DNA from: a virus
Virus record (IMG/VR): IMGVR_UViG_3300028734_000012
Span: 112,333-176,332 of that record
Length of the DNA: 64,000 nt
Direction: 5' to 3' (one strand)
This document shows, piece after piece, positions 53,312 to 61,106 of this stretch. The position numbers and the translations under genes were made by a program. The notes beneath the pieces were generated by a model. That model had not been told where the DNA came from. It saw nothing but the letters and a program-made list of their open reading frames with translations, and did no database searches. Every line of letters starts with the position of its first letter. The stretch's first letter is position 1.

Positions 53312-53500
53312 TTAAGTCAAATCATCTTTTTCAGCTTCTTTATTAAGCCATCCTAAAATATGTCTCGCGCATTCTGAATCGCTGTTTGTTGGGCATAAAC
53401 CTTTGCAAATGGCATAACAACTTGCCCCATCTAAAAACCATTCTAGTTCAAGAGATAAAGAATTATCCGACATACCTTTAATTCTTTCATAATTAGTCAT
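53312..53500 (-). CDS. Small hypothetical protein
   Basis: A 62-residue protein starting at 53500, where AAAGGAG precedes ATG; the longer frame overlaps its neighbour. It has C-Y-A-I-C-K-G-L-C-P and a later C, which may bind a metal. No family is recognised. Confidence 0.5.
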   Translation of the reverse strand: MTNYERIKGMSDNSLSLELEWFLDGASCYAICKGLCPTNSDSECARHILGWLNKEAEKDDLT

Positions 53501-53516
53501 GTTGTTCTCCTTTAAT

Positions 53517-53702
53517 TTAAACTGGCTCTGTTGTATTATATTTGCATTCATAGCATGGTCTACCTTTTTTAAAATTACATTTATAATGTAATTTAGGATT
53601 ATTGCAAATAATTTCACCATAAGGTTCTTGACAATAACATATTATTTCTGATTTATTGTTATTATGAAAGCACATATGAATTTTTTTTATAATATTTATC
53701 AA
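53517..53702 (-). CDS. Small Cys-rich protein
   Basis: A 61-residue protein, probably starting on TTG 53702 (AAAAGG upstream). It carries C-Y-C, C-N, C-N-F and C-Y-E-C, enough for a zinc site. No family is recognised. Confidence 0.5.
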   Translation of the reverse strand: MINIIKKIHMCFHNNNKSEIICYCQEPYGEIICNNPKLHYKCNFKKGRPCYECKYNTTEPV

Positions 53703-53720
53703 TTTATTTTTATTTTCCTT

Positions 53721-53930
53721 TTAAGATTCATCTGGATTATCTGGCTGTTTTAATTCTATACCAAGTATACATCCTATATCATAAGCCGCCCATGATAAAG
53801 CGGATTCGAAACCATCATCAAAGCAATCGCAAAAATTACCTTCTGACCGTTCATATGTCCATCCAGTATTATATTGTTTGTAGTTATCTTTAACCCATTT
53901 TTTTAATTTATCTAATACGTCTTCACTCAT
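53721..53930 (-). CDS. Small hypothetical protein
   Basis: A 69-residue protein beginning with an amphipathic helix (D-V-L-D-K-L-K-K-W-V-K-D) and continuing F-C-D-C-F-D-D-G-F-E-S-A-L. It resembles small regulators only loosely. No family is recognised. Confidence 0.45.
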   Translation of the reverse strand: MSEDVLDKLKKWVKDNYKQYNTGWTYERSEGNFCDCFDDGFESALSWAAYDIGCILGIELKQPDNPDES

Positions 53931-53935
53931 TAGTC

Positions 53936-54166
53936 TTATTCTCCTTCGGTATATTCGCTTAAACTAGCAATTACTTTTTTATGTAATTTACTAGTCATAG
54001 TATTAACTTGACTTTGTGTAGCTACATGAAACCCACACAAAGTAATTGCGTGACGAATACCTTCAAGAGATTCAGCCTTATCTCCAAGCGTATATCCTTG
54101 ATTCCTTGCTTGTGTCTCTAATGTATCTTCACATATACCGTAATAAAATCCTATTTCATCATTCAT
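53936..54166 (-). CDS. Small hypothetical protein
   Basis: A 76-residue protein with aaggaaaat upstream of its start. It has G-F-Y-Y-G-I-C-E-D and L-C-G-F-H-V-A-T-Q-S. No family is recognised. Confidence 0.45.
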   Translation of the reverse strand: MNDEIGFYYGICEDTLETQARNQGYTLGDKAESLEGIRHAITLCGFHVATQSQVNTMTSKLHKKVIASLSEYTEGE

Positions 54167-54182
54167 TTTTATTTTCCTTATA

Positions 54183-54491
54183 TTATGTTAAATATTTTAT
54201 TTGTTTCCCATGATTATTAGCATATTCAATTTCAGATTTAGTGCTATTTCCAATATATCCATCTACATTAATAACAAATATTTCGTCAGCCATATCAATT
54301 TTACGTTTATGCATATCGTCAAGCATTTCTTTAATTCCTTCTGACCATACCTCATTATCACCAGAATGACCAAATAAACCTACAGAAATCACTATGTGAC
54401 CTTTAAGTGTTAATTCCTTCTGTATTTCATAAAATTTATCTTTAAACTTTGTACTACCACATAATGTGACTACTTTATAAGTACCTACCAT
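54183..54491 (-). CDS. SLOG-like nucleoside deoxyribosyltransferase-type protein
   Basis: A 102-residue protein of the SLOG/2-deoxyribosyltransferase type: V-V-T-L-C-G-S-T-K-F-K-D-K-F at the start, then L-F-G-H-S-G, D-D-M-H-K-R-K-I-D-M-A-D-E-I and G-N-S-T-K-S-E-I-E-Y-A. These motifs match nucleotide-hydrolase-like SLOG proteins that act on nucleosides, nucleotides or NAD-like molecules. It lies 3 bases from the ATP-grasp gene. The substrate is unknown. Confidence 0.65.
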   Translation of the reverse strand: MVGTYKVVTLCGSTKFKDKFYEIQKELTLKGHIVISVGLFGHSGDNEVWSEGIKEMLDDMHKRKIDMADEIFVINVDGYIGNSTKSEIEYANNHGKQIKYLT

Positions 54492-54493
54492 TT

Positions 54494-55216
54494 TTAATTT
54501 TCCTTATCTTTTATTAAATTAATATAATAATCTAGCCCTAATTTATAAATATATCTTAAATTTTCAGCGAAATAACCATAAGTTCCGAATGAAACAGATG
54601 GTTGCAATTCAATTAAAAATGTCTCAAGATTTGAATTTACACCGAAATCTGCTATATAAGATTTTGGTCTTGAGTTATCAGTCATATATCTATTGACAAC
54701 TTTTTGGATAAATTGTGCATCTGGTAAAATTACTGGATTTCCATCGTAATATTGAATGCATTGTATTTTATCATTTAATACAATAACTCTGTATTCTGAT
54801 AATATTTCAACAATAGAGGAAAGAACATAATTATGGTCTCTTTCGATAAATCCTTGAATCATATCAATATCGCCGTTAAATGAAAAATTCTTTAACTCCG
54901 TCGCATCTTTAATAAAATATCTACCATTTTTTGGAATATCTTTTCCCATTACGAAATGATAATCACGTTTTACGATATCTTGATGTAAAAGTACACTAGG
55001 TATCTCAATGGGTGGCATCTCATTACTGCCGTATACTCTTTTTAGAAATGTCTTAACAAAATCTAAATCTCCAACTGGTATAGCATCTTTTAATTTATAA
55101 TCGCTTATTCCATATATATCAAAAGTTGATATATATGTATCTTGACGACTATGCACTAATAATTTTTCCATTTGATATATTTCAATTTCATCAGTATCTT
55201 GTAAAATAAAATACAT
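54494..55216 (-). CDS. ATP-grasp protein, R2K-like
   Basis: A 240-residue protein. It has F-I-K-D-A-T-E-L-K-N-F as an ATP-grasp start (with the conserved Lys), S-E-Y-R-V-I-V-L-N-D-K, and F-L-I-E-L-Q-P-S-V-S-F-G, where E and Q and N/D-like residues bind Mg-ATP. This resembles the R2K (DUF4343) clade of ATP-grasp ligases predicted in phages for amide bond formation, perhaps modifying a protein or peptide. It lies just behind the promoter at 55237. Confidence 0.65.
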   Translation of the reverse strand: MYFILQDTDEIEIYQMEKLLVHSRQDTYISTFDIYGISDYKLKDAIPVGDLDFVKTFLKRVYGSNEMPPIEIPSVLLHQDIVKRDYHFVMGKDIPKNGRYFIKDATELKNFSFNGDIDMIQGFIERDHNYVLSSIVEILSEYRVIVLNDKIQCIQYYDGNPVILPDAQFIQKVVNRYMTDNSRPKSYIADFGVNSNLETFLIELQPSVSFGTYGYFAENLRYIYKLGLDYYINLIKDKEN

Positions 55217-55236
55217 ATTATCACTTCCCTATATAT

Positions 55237-55265
55237 ATTATAGTATAATTTAGTTGATTTGTCAA
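55237..55265 (-). promoter_or_regulatory. Early promoter, repeated type
   Basis: Minus strand TTGACA (55265-55260), 17 bases, TATAAT (55242-55237), followed by ATATATAG. It stands about 20 bases before the 55216 start. It drives the ATP-grasp, SLOG, nucleotidyltransferase and kinase-HD run. Confidence 0.9.
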
Positions 55266-55278
55266 GTAAATTAAAAAT

Positions 55279-55533
55279 CTAATTATTTAATTTACATTTA
55301 TTAACAGAATTAATCATACACTGTAAGTCTCGTTCTTCTTCACCAGAGATATAATCTAATGCATCTTGATATTTTTTCATATCAATTTCTGTTTGCATAG
55401 ATACCACTTCAAGGTCAGTATTTGTACAATCTGAACCATCTCTTAGTACTTCTTTTAAGCAATTCTTAAATTCTTCATTAGTACAATTTTCACTTTCTTC
55501 GAAGTCAAAATTTATTTCAAGTAAAACTTTCAT
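55279..55533 (-). CDS. Small acidic hypothetical protein
   Basis: An 84-residue acidic protein (V-L-L-E-I-N-F-D-F-E-E-S-E-N). It overlaps the previous stop by 1 base and ends just before the promoter at 55237. No family is recognised. Confidence 0.45.
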   Translation of the reverse strand: MKVLLEINFDFEESENCTNEEFKNCLKEVLRDGSDCTNTDLEVVSMQTEIDMKKYQDALDYISGEEERDLQCMINSVNKCKLNN

Positions 55534-55781
55534 TATTCTAATGATTCCTTTTCTATCTCATCAATATTATTTTTTAAATATTTTGATACTTTTTGGTATC
55601 CTTTTGTATTATATTCTTCGTCAAAACCTCTAAATTTAACTCTAGCAGGATAAGCACTAGATATACTACCATCCTCTTCTACTTCAACCGTGATAGCCCA
55701 CCCAAACGTATGTAATAGCATATTAATCCACCAGAGCAAACCACTGTCTCTAAATTCTCCCCATGTTCTTTTATCAATCAT
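55533..55781 (-). CDS. Small hypothetical phage protein
   Basis: An 82-residue protein. The start I-D-K-R-T-W-G-E-F-R-D-S-G-L-L-W-W-I-N-M-L-L-H, then G-W-A-I, and A-R-V-K-F-R-G-F is a pattern seen in many phage-encoded small proteins of unknown role. Confidence 0.5.
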   Translation of the reverse strand: MIDKRTWGEFRDSGLLWWINMLLHTFGWAITVEVEEDGSISSAYPARVKFRGFDEEYNTKGYQKVSKYLKNNIDEIEKESLE

Positions 55782-55824
55782 TTTTAAATCCTTTCATATT
55801 GCAATATGAATTTATATTTTAGAA

Positions 55825-56118
55825 TTAATGAAAAAAGATATCAAATATTGATTCTTTTTTATATGTTATTTCTGGTGGCTCTGGTTCTTCTGACGACAAT
55901 GAACCCAAAGGCTCACCATGTTCAAGTTGCCAAAGCATCCAATCTAAATCAGTTCCCCAAACAGGAGAACGTGTACCTGTCCAATCATTACGTAATTCCA
56001 TTCCACTGTTATATGAATATTTTTTATATGGATTAACTGATTTATTAGTTGTTATCTCATCTATTTTTTCAGAAATAGAACTACTATATTTTTCATGCCT
56101 TGTTATTTTAACTTTCAT
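55825..56118 (-). CDS. Hypothetical protein
   Basis: A 97-residue protein. I start at ATG 56118, because GGAG lies 9 bases ahead; an upstream ATG would overlap the previous gene. The centre has L-D-W-M-L-W-Q-L-E-H-G-E-P and an acidic end. No family is recognised. Confidence 0.45.
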   Translation of the reverse strand: MKVKITRHEKYSSSISEKIDEITTNKSVNPYKKYSYNSGMELRNDWTGTRSPVWGTDLDWMLWQLEHGEPLGSLSSEEPEPPEITYKKESIFDIFFH

Positions 56119-56122
56119 ATTA

Positions 56123-56428
56123 TTAATCTCCATAATCTATTTTTACTAAATGACACTTTATATATCCCCAATTACTAGGTTTACAATCCGACATTAGGAA
56201 ATCTTTTAATTCATCATATTTATATTTACGTTCTAATTCATATTGTAAATAAATTGATGTATTATAACTATTATCTAAAATTTCTGCTCTTTGCATAATT
56301 AAAAATAATCCTAATTTATCACAAAATAATACTTTTGCTAAATCAAAATGTTTTCCAGACCATTTTTTTTCTTGTAAATTTGATAATATTCCATGCAGAA
56401 ATAAACGATATTCTTTATTAGTTGGCAC
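56123..56428 (-). CDS. Hypothetical protein
   Basis: A 101-residue protein with W-S-G-K-H-F-D-L-A-K-V-L-F and L-E-R-K-Y-K-Y-D-E-L. No family is recognised. Bases 56429-56517 to its right hold no gene I can support. Confidence 0.45.
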   Translation of the reverse strand: MPTNKEYRLFLHGILSNLQEKKWSGKHFDLAKVLFCDKLGLFLIMQRAEILDNSYNTSIYLQYELERKYKYDELKDFLMSDCKPSNWGYIKCHLVKIDYGD

Positions 56429-56517
56429 TTTAATTACAAAATATTTAAATACAAATACAATTCTTGTTGCCCCACATTCTATTTTTATATTAAAATCCCC
56501 TACACCAAATTCAAGTT

Positions 56518-56721
56518 TTATTCTTTAAGTACACCTATTAACATACCAACTAGAAGCCCAATAAGATATATGATTAATTGACCAATGCCACCTAATGTAA
56601 CAAGAAGTGCATCACCTTGTACAATTGCGAGAGTTGCGCATACTGTAAAAAATATAATCTGTAATGCTATGGTTATGACAAACACTTTATCTTCAATATC
56701 TAAACTTACAAATTTTTTCAT
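56518..56721 (-). CDS. Small membrane protein
   Basis: A 67-residue protein with two hydrophobic helices (about 12-32 and 40-62) and a short charged start. It starts a few bases after the gene at 56726. No family is recognised. Confidence 0.5.
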   Translation of the reverse strand: MKKFVSLDIEDKVFVITIALQIIFFTVCATLAIVQGDALLVTLGGIGQLIIYLIGLLVGMLIGVLKE

Positions 56722-56725
56722 TTAT

Positions 56726-56977
56726 TTATTCCTCTAAATCATAGAAAACTTTTTCTAAGACTTCATGCACACAAGTTGAGATGCCACAATTACCAGATTC
56801 TTGCATTTCTCCCATTTTATCCCAAAACATTTTATTAGCTATCTCATTTGAATTAAAAAACGATACAACAGTGTCCCACGCATTATAACCACAAATTAAT
56901 TGATGAAATTTATGTTCCAATGCGTTTGATTCCACAGAATATATTGGATATGTATTAGTAATATTTTTCATTTTCAT
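56726..56977 (-). CDS. Hypothetical protein
   Basis: An 83-residue protein. I start at ATG 56977 with AGAGGAC ahead; the longer frame runs through the next gene. It has L-I-C-G-Y-N-A-W-D-T-V-V-S-F-F and C-G-I-S-T-C-V-H-E. No family is recognised. Confidence 0.45.
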   Translation of the reverse strand: MKMKNITNTYPIYSVESNALEHKFHQLICGYNAWDTVVSFFNSNEIANKMFWDKMGEMQESGNCGISTCVHEVLEKVFYDLEE

Positions 56978-56994
56978 ATGTCCTCTTTCTATAT

Positions 56995-57165
56995 TTAATT
57001 CCAATATACGAATAAATAATATATGATATATATCCAACCTAAAAAACCATGTAAAATACACCATCCGATACTATGCCATTTTGCAAATGAGATAATAGCG
57101 GCTATAACATTACCAACACCAATACCACTTGAAACAGTGCCACCATCGTTATTATTACTCGACAT
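56995..57165 (-). CDS. Small Gly-rich membrane protein
   Basis: A 56-residue frame with agaggtaaa upstream. It starts M-S-S-N-N-N-D-G-G-T-V-S-S-G-I-G-V-G, then a hydrophobic W-rich segment. This S/N/G start with a membrane helix is a familiar pattern in small phage proteins of unknown role. It lies between its neighbours without overlap. Confidence 0.6.
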   Translation of the reverse strand: MSSNNNDGGTVSSGIGVGNVIAAIISFAKWHSIGWCILHGFLGWIYIIYYLFVYWN

Positions 57166-57169
57166 AATT

Positions 57170-57367
57170 TTACCTCTTTTCTATGATACCCTGTGCATCA
57201 TCTTCAAAAATTGTTAAATAGTGTTTATTATGGTTAGTTTTAATTATGTAATAACAATAATAATTGCTATCTACAAAATTAATACTATAATTACATCCAG
57301 ATTTAAAGGTAAAATTTCCATTATCTGATTTCATACTACAAAGTAGTTTACATTTATTTTTTCCCAT
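57170..57367 (-). CDS. Small hypothetical protein
   Basis: A 65-residue basic protein (M-G-K-N-K-C-K-L-L) that overlaps the end of the NADAR gene by 14 bases. It may form a small beta-barrel. No family is recognised. Confidence 0.45.
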   Translation of the reverse strand: MGKNKCKLLCSMKSDNGNFTFKSGCNYSINFVDSNYYCYYIIKTNHNKHYLTIFEDDAQGIIEKR

Positions 57368-57809
57368 TTTTAAGTTCCTCTCTAATAGCCATTAATCTTG
57401 AACAAAATTCTTGACGAGTTAATACAGTTTCGTTCTTCTTATGTTTACCTAATGAATGCGTTAGATTAGCATTTCCAGTAGCCAATAAAGCCCTTGCAAA
57501 GCCGTTATTCTTAGACAATGAATTATAAGCCCTGTCAAGTAAACCTTGATACTCTTGACTGTCTCTCTTGTATTCTACACCTTGCCAATATAGCACTTGC
57601 TTAGTCCACCAGTTCTTGCCGTATCCCTTTTTCTTTGCCCCAAATCCAACTAGCTTGCAAATTTCTACTTGCATATCCACGCTTTCATATTTTAGACTTT
57701 GTAGCCAACCTTCCATGCTGTTGCACAAAATCCCATCCATATAAAATGGATGGGGTGCAAAATTGGATAATGATGCCGCAGGATACGATTTTCCACTACC
57801 AATATCCAT
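57354..57809 (-). CDS. NADAR-domain protein 1
   Basis: A 151-residue protein of the NADAR/YbiA (DUF1768) type. It has L-S-N-F-A-P-H-P-F near the start, N-S-M-E-G-W-L-Q-S-L-K, and A-L-L-A-T-G-N-A-N-L. Work on related proteins showed that NADAR domains remove ADP-ribose from guanine in nucleic acids. I start at 57809 (ATG); earlier in-frame starts overlap the ligase gene. It could undo a host ADP-ribosylating defence. Confidence 0.75.
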   Translation of the reverse strand: MDIGSGKSYPAASLSNFAPHPFYMDGILCNSMEGWLQSLKYESVDMQVEICKLVGFGAKKKGYGKNWWTKQVLYWQGVEYKRDSQEYQGLLDRAYNSLSKNNGFARALLATGNANLTHSLGKHKKNETVLTRQEFCSRLMAIREELKNGKK

Positions 57810-57832
57810 TTTTATATACCTATTTCTTTCTT

Positions 57833-58981
57833 TTATAAACCCCACTGTAATAAGAAATCATTGCTTACACATTTGAAAGATATACCTAAATCGTAATTTC
57901 TATATACGTAACCTTCTCTTAACGTATCATAAATATTAGATTTACCAGTTGAAAATGCCATAAGTTCATCAATCGTGTCTGGCAATATGTATTCAGTCTC
58001 AACGATAGGAACAAATTTAATACCATAATTAGAAAACAAATCCTTTGCACTCACGCTATCAATCTTGCCGTTCTTTTCAGTGATTAAATTAAAAGCATAA
58101 AAATCTCTACCCTTGATATGATACTTATTCTTTTGAATTGTTTCGCCAACTGTCTCGCCTTGTAACGTTATGTAATCATTATCTTTAATTAATTTTCTTA
58201 GAACTGATTCTACATTATATTTTAAAGCCATTTCCCAATACACGTTATCATCGTAAAAACATTTCTTAGATGGTGTTGGCTGTGCAACAGAACGAGAACA
58301 AATTATAAACTTATACTTCTCTTTTTTGAATATCTTGTATAGTAAACCTTTGTTTGCTTTCTTTAGTGTGAATGTAGTTGAAGTACCATCCAACTTCTCC
58401 GTAACCATGAATGGCTCTTTATTTTTAAGTACACTAGGCATATTCTGTACTCTTTCCTCGTCGGTCTTAACAACCCAATAAGGGAACTTATTCGCATTAA
58501 CCTTTGGTCTTAAAATATGTATCACAATATTCTTAAACCACTGATGTTTGATTAAACGCTTGAACAACTTATTCTTAAATAGTTTCTTGTATCTGCCTTG
58601 AATCCTTGTTAACAAATCAACCTTTGGCGCTTCGTAATCCTCTTGAATCTTAGTAATACCTAGAATATCTGTGACATCTTCACCAATCTTATGATTACCA
58701 TCTAGTAAGATTGATATTGGTAATACTAACCCTTGACTTAACGTATTACGCATTTTCATGCTTTTTACTTTAAAGCCCTTACCCTCTAGGAACTCAAATT
58801 CTGGATTATCAGATGGAACTCTTGAATCAATTTCTATGTAAACACCTAAATCGCCATCTTTAAACTCGTCTTTTTTAGTAATAACATTCCAACCTAAGAC
58901 ATTGACTTGCTCGATTCTATCAGCACCCATGATTGGTCTGATATTATATACTTTCTCTACGTGTGCTAATACCCTTTCCAT
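57833..58981 (-). CDS. RNA ligase, Rnl5/DRB0094-like
   Basis: A 382-residue ligase. The N-terminal 110 residues are an OB-type domain with V-L-A-H-V-E-K-V and G-V-Y-I-E-I-D-S-R. The core has the adenylation motif T-E-K-L-D-G-T-S with its Lys, S-R, L-Q-G-E-T-V-G, E-G-Y-V-Y-R and S-F-K-C-V-S-N. This matches the Rnl5/DraRnl family that seals nicks in RNA or RNA/DNA. It stands next to a HAD phosphatase, so a repair route for cleaved RNA, such as tRNA cut by host defences, is likely. Confidence 0.85.
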   Translation of the reverse strand: MERVLAHVEKVYNIRPIMGADRIEQVNVLGWNVITKKDEFKDGDLGVYIEIDSRVPSDNPEFEFLEGKGFKVKSMKMRNTLSQGLVLPISILLDGNHKIGEDVTDILGITKIQEDYEAPKVDLLTRIQGRYKKLFKNKLFKRLIKHQWFKNIVIHILRPKVNANKFPYWVVKTDEERVQNMPSVLKNKEPFMVTEKLDGTSTTFTLKKANKGLLYKIFKKEKYKFIICSRSVAQPTPSKKCFYDDNVYWEMALKYNVESVLRKLIKDNDYITLQGETVGETIQKNKYHIKGRDFYAFNLITEKNGKIDSVSAKDLFSNYGIKFVPIVETEYILPDTIDELMAFSTGKSNIYDTLREGYVYRNYDLGISFKCVSNDFLLQWGL

Positions 58982-58987
58982 TTTCTA

Positions 58988-59461
58988 TCATCCTTTTTTA
59001 TTTAATATTTGTATTGCTTTATTTACATCTGTTTCGTTTAGTCCTAAACCATTGTACCAAGACGTTTTAACCCAAAATTTATCATATCCATATTTTTCCC
59101 AATCAAAATGGTCATCATCAAGTATTACAAATGATTCTATGTTATCGTGATTATCTAACCAATATTTAATTTCTTCTTCTCTTTTTCCCGTCGGACTTAC
59201 ATAAGTTGATGACATAATTTCAATATTATATTTCTGTAATATCTTAATAAATTCTTTACAGAAATCCATACATTCGTTATAATTAATTGACCAACCATAT
59301 CTCCAACTTGATGACAATACTATTTTGCAACCAGTAGAATCAATAATATTTTTTAGAAATGGAAGTCTAGTCTCGTCAATATCATTATACCTATCTTTTC
59401 TGTTTTTGAAATAACTCGATGAGTTTAAAACTCCATCTACATCTAAAAATATTATTTTCAT
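58988..59461 (-). CDS. HAD-family phosphatase, RNA-repair-like
   Basis: A 157-residue HAD protein: F-L-D-V-D-G-V-L-N at the start (nucleophile Asp), V-L-S-S-S-W-R as motif II, and F-V-I-L-D-D-D for motif IV. The layout is that of the HAD domain found in Swiss-army-knife RNA repair proteins. It could remove a 3' phosphate before sealing by the neighbouring ligase. The gap to the ligase gene is only a few bases. Confidence 0.75.
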   Translation of the reverse strand: MKIIFLDVDGVLNSSSYFKNRKDRYNDIDETRLPFLKNIIDSTGCKIVLSSSWRYGWSINYNECMDFCKEFIKILQKYNIEIMSSTYVSPTGKREEEIKYWLDNHDNIESFVILDDDHFDWEKYGYDKFWVKTSWYNGLGLNETDVNKAIQILNKKG

Positions 59462-59471
59462 TTTTTATTCC

Positions 59472-59729
59472 TTATAATAATCTTTTAATTTTAGTAATAT
59501 TAATTGGTTCATGTATTATATACTGCCACCATGCTAATTTTTCTACTAGTTCTGGATGCTTATTTATATCATAATTTACTTCCAATAATACACTACCATA
59601 ACTTAAAGCTATTGACGGCTCTATTGATAAATATGTGAATCTACCATTTTCAGTTATACCAAATAAGTACCCATCTTTTTGTATTTGATTCCAATTATTT
59701 TCTGATGTACCATGATATAACCATAACAT
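59472..59729 (-). CDS. Possible mini ADP-ribosyltransferase-like protein
   Basis: An 85-residue protein beginning L-W-L-Y-H-G-T-S-E-N-N-W-N-Q-I, then G-Y-L-F-G, R-F-T-Y-L-S, A-L-S-Y-G and V-L-L-E-V-N-Y-D. The H-G-T, then T-Y-L-S, then E pattern recalls the H-Y-E core of PARP- and Tpt1-like ADP-ribosyl and RNA phosphotransferases. It is half the usual size. If real, it would be an unusual partner for the NADAR and macrodomain proteins. Confidence 0.4.
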   Translation of the reverse strand: MLWLYHGTSENNWNQIQKDGYLFGITENGRFTYLSIEPSIALSYGSVLLEVNYDINKHPELVEKLAWWQYIIHEPINITKIKRLL

Positions 59730-59730
59730 T

Positions 59731-60060
59731 TTATTTTACCTCACAACTTAACAATAACTTCTTATAATTGTTTTTAGCATATTCATAGGCTTGTCTATAA
59801 TCAAGTACATCATTATTATAAGAAAATTTATATTTATTCTCTGGACGTTTATTAAATTGTATAATTTCTGATAATTCAATCTCATCTAAATCTACAAATT
59901 TACAAGTAATATTTTCTATGCTCATTGGAGTATCTAAGACAATATGGTTTTGAATATATATTGCAATATTAACCCCTACGTAATATGTAATAGAATTAGT
60001 ATCATTGATATCGAAACTTCTCGGTTCTACAATAATTGGTGTACCTTTATAATGCATCAT
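59731..60060 (-). CDS. Hypothetical protein
   Basis: A 109-residue protein that overlaps the NADAR stop. It has P-I-I-V-E-P-R-S-F-D-I-N-D-T-N and later a helical end (Q-A-Y-E-Y-A-K-N-N-Y). It lies between the possible ADP-ribosyltransferase and a NADAR gene. No family is recognised. Confidence 0.45.
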   Translation of the reverse strand: MMHYKGTPIIVEPRSFDINDTNSITYYVGVNIAIYIQNHIVLDTPMSIENITCKFVDLDEIELSEIIQFNKRPENKYKFSYNNDVLDYRQAYEYAKNNYKKLLLSCEVK

Positions 60061-60473
60061 CTTAATTCTTCTCTTACCCTCATTAGAATCTTTCCTAGCT
60101 TGTTCTCACCCACTCCATTGACTGTGCCCCAAATATCATCACCATGCTGATTCCCTTCTTCTAAAGGCTCATTCCCCGTAGCTAACAGCAATCGTTTAAG
60201 GTCTTCATGTTGTTCAAACTTAGCTTTTACAACTTCATACATAACACTATCTTTGATATTTTCCCAAACAGGTGTTAGTTTAACGCTTCTACCTCTTGAT
60301 TTTGCTTTTGACGGTGACATAGTACAGAACTTAATTTTCTGTTCCAACTGTGAACATTTCATAGATTGAAAAGCCGCTTCGCTATTTTGAAATGTTAGTC
60401 CTCTATATGTAACTTCCGTTTCATAGAAATTGCTTAAAAAGAAATACTGACCTCTAAATTCGTTAATTGCCAT
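60057..60473 (-). CDS. NADAR-domain protein 2
   Basis: A 138-residue canonical NADAR/YbiA protein: F-R-G-Q-Y-F-F-L-S-N-F-Y, L-T-F-Q-N-S-E-A-A-F-Q-S-M-K, and L-L-A-T-G-N-E-P-L, then N-K-L-G-K-I-L-M-R-V-R-E-E-L. Family members remove ADP-ribose from guanine in nucleic acids. It shares only the core with the other NADAR protein here, so they are old duplicates or separate arrivals. It precedes and overlaps the gene at 59731. Confidence 0.85.
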   Translation of the reverse strand: MAINEFRGQYFFLSNFYETEVTYRGLTFQNSEAAFQSMKCSQLEQKIKFCTMSPSKAKSRGRSVKLTPVWENIKDSVMYEVVKAKFEQHEDLKRLLLATGNEPLEEGNQHGDDIWGTVNGVGENKLGKILMRVREELR

Positions 60474-60495
60474 TTTTAATCATCCGTTCTTTTTT

Positions 60496-60831
60496 TTATA
60501 ATACTTCATATAATACATCTTGAATTGAATCTAATAATTCAGATTTATCTATTCCGTATTCGTCTAAAAATTCTTTTAAATAAGTCCCATGTATCATCTT
60601 ATCAATAATCATTTCAGAAATATTATCAACATCATATCCACTTATTTCAAAATCTTCTCCTAAACGAACTTCTTTACCATAATTTTTTCCGCTTAAAATT
60701 GAAACAGAATTATTATTATTAACAAATCCTTTAGTCCCTTTTGGGATTATGACTTCTTCGTTTAGAATAGCCGTATAGGTTATAAAATCTTTTGGAAATA
60801 TGAATTTTTGTCCATAACTTATTTTAATCAT
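60496..60831 (-). CDS. Hypothetical protein
   Basis: A 111-residue protein. I start at ATG 60831, with AAGGAG 12 bases ahead. It has I-I-P-K-G-T-K-G-F-V-N-N-N, a beta-barrel-like middle, and an acidic helical end. No family is recognised. Confidence 0.5.
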   Translation of the reverse strand: MIKISYGQKFIFPKDFITYTAILNEEVIIPKGTKGFVNNNNSVSILSGKNYGKEVRLGEDFEISGYDVDNISEMIIDKMIHGTYLKEFLDEYGIDKSELLDSIQDVLYEVL

Positions 60832-60844
60832 TTTTTTTAACTCC

Positions 60845-61096
60845 TTATATATTTGGGAAAATATAATTTGCAACTTTCATTAAAGCTTTATATAAATCCC
60901 CACGGTCATCATATAATTCGTAATTATCATTTACGCGCTTATAAACACACGCTTCATTATTTGCATTGTTAAAAATCTTGAAATCTTCATCTTTTAAAAT
61001 AAAATCCATGTGTAAAGTTTTTACTAATATTCTGAAAGCTTCTTCACATTCGATATCTATATTTACAACAGTTTTACATTTTACATCTACTTGCAT
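60845..61096 (-). CDS. Hypothetical protein
   Basis: An 83-residue protein beginning M-Q-V-D-V-K-C-K-T-V-V-N-I-D-I-E-C. It has a helical end. No family is recognised. Confidence 0.45.
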   Translation of the reverse strand: MQVDVKCKTVVNIDIECEEAFRILVKTLHMDFILKDEDFKIFNNANNEACVYKRVNDNYELYDDRGDLYKALMKVANYIFPNI

Positions 61097-61106
61097 AATT
61101 ATACCT

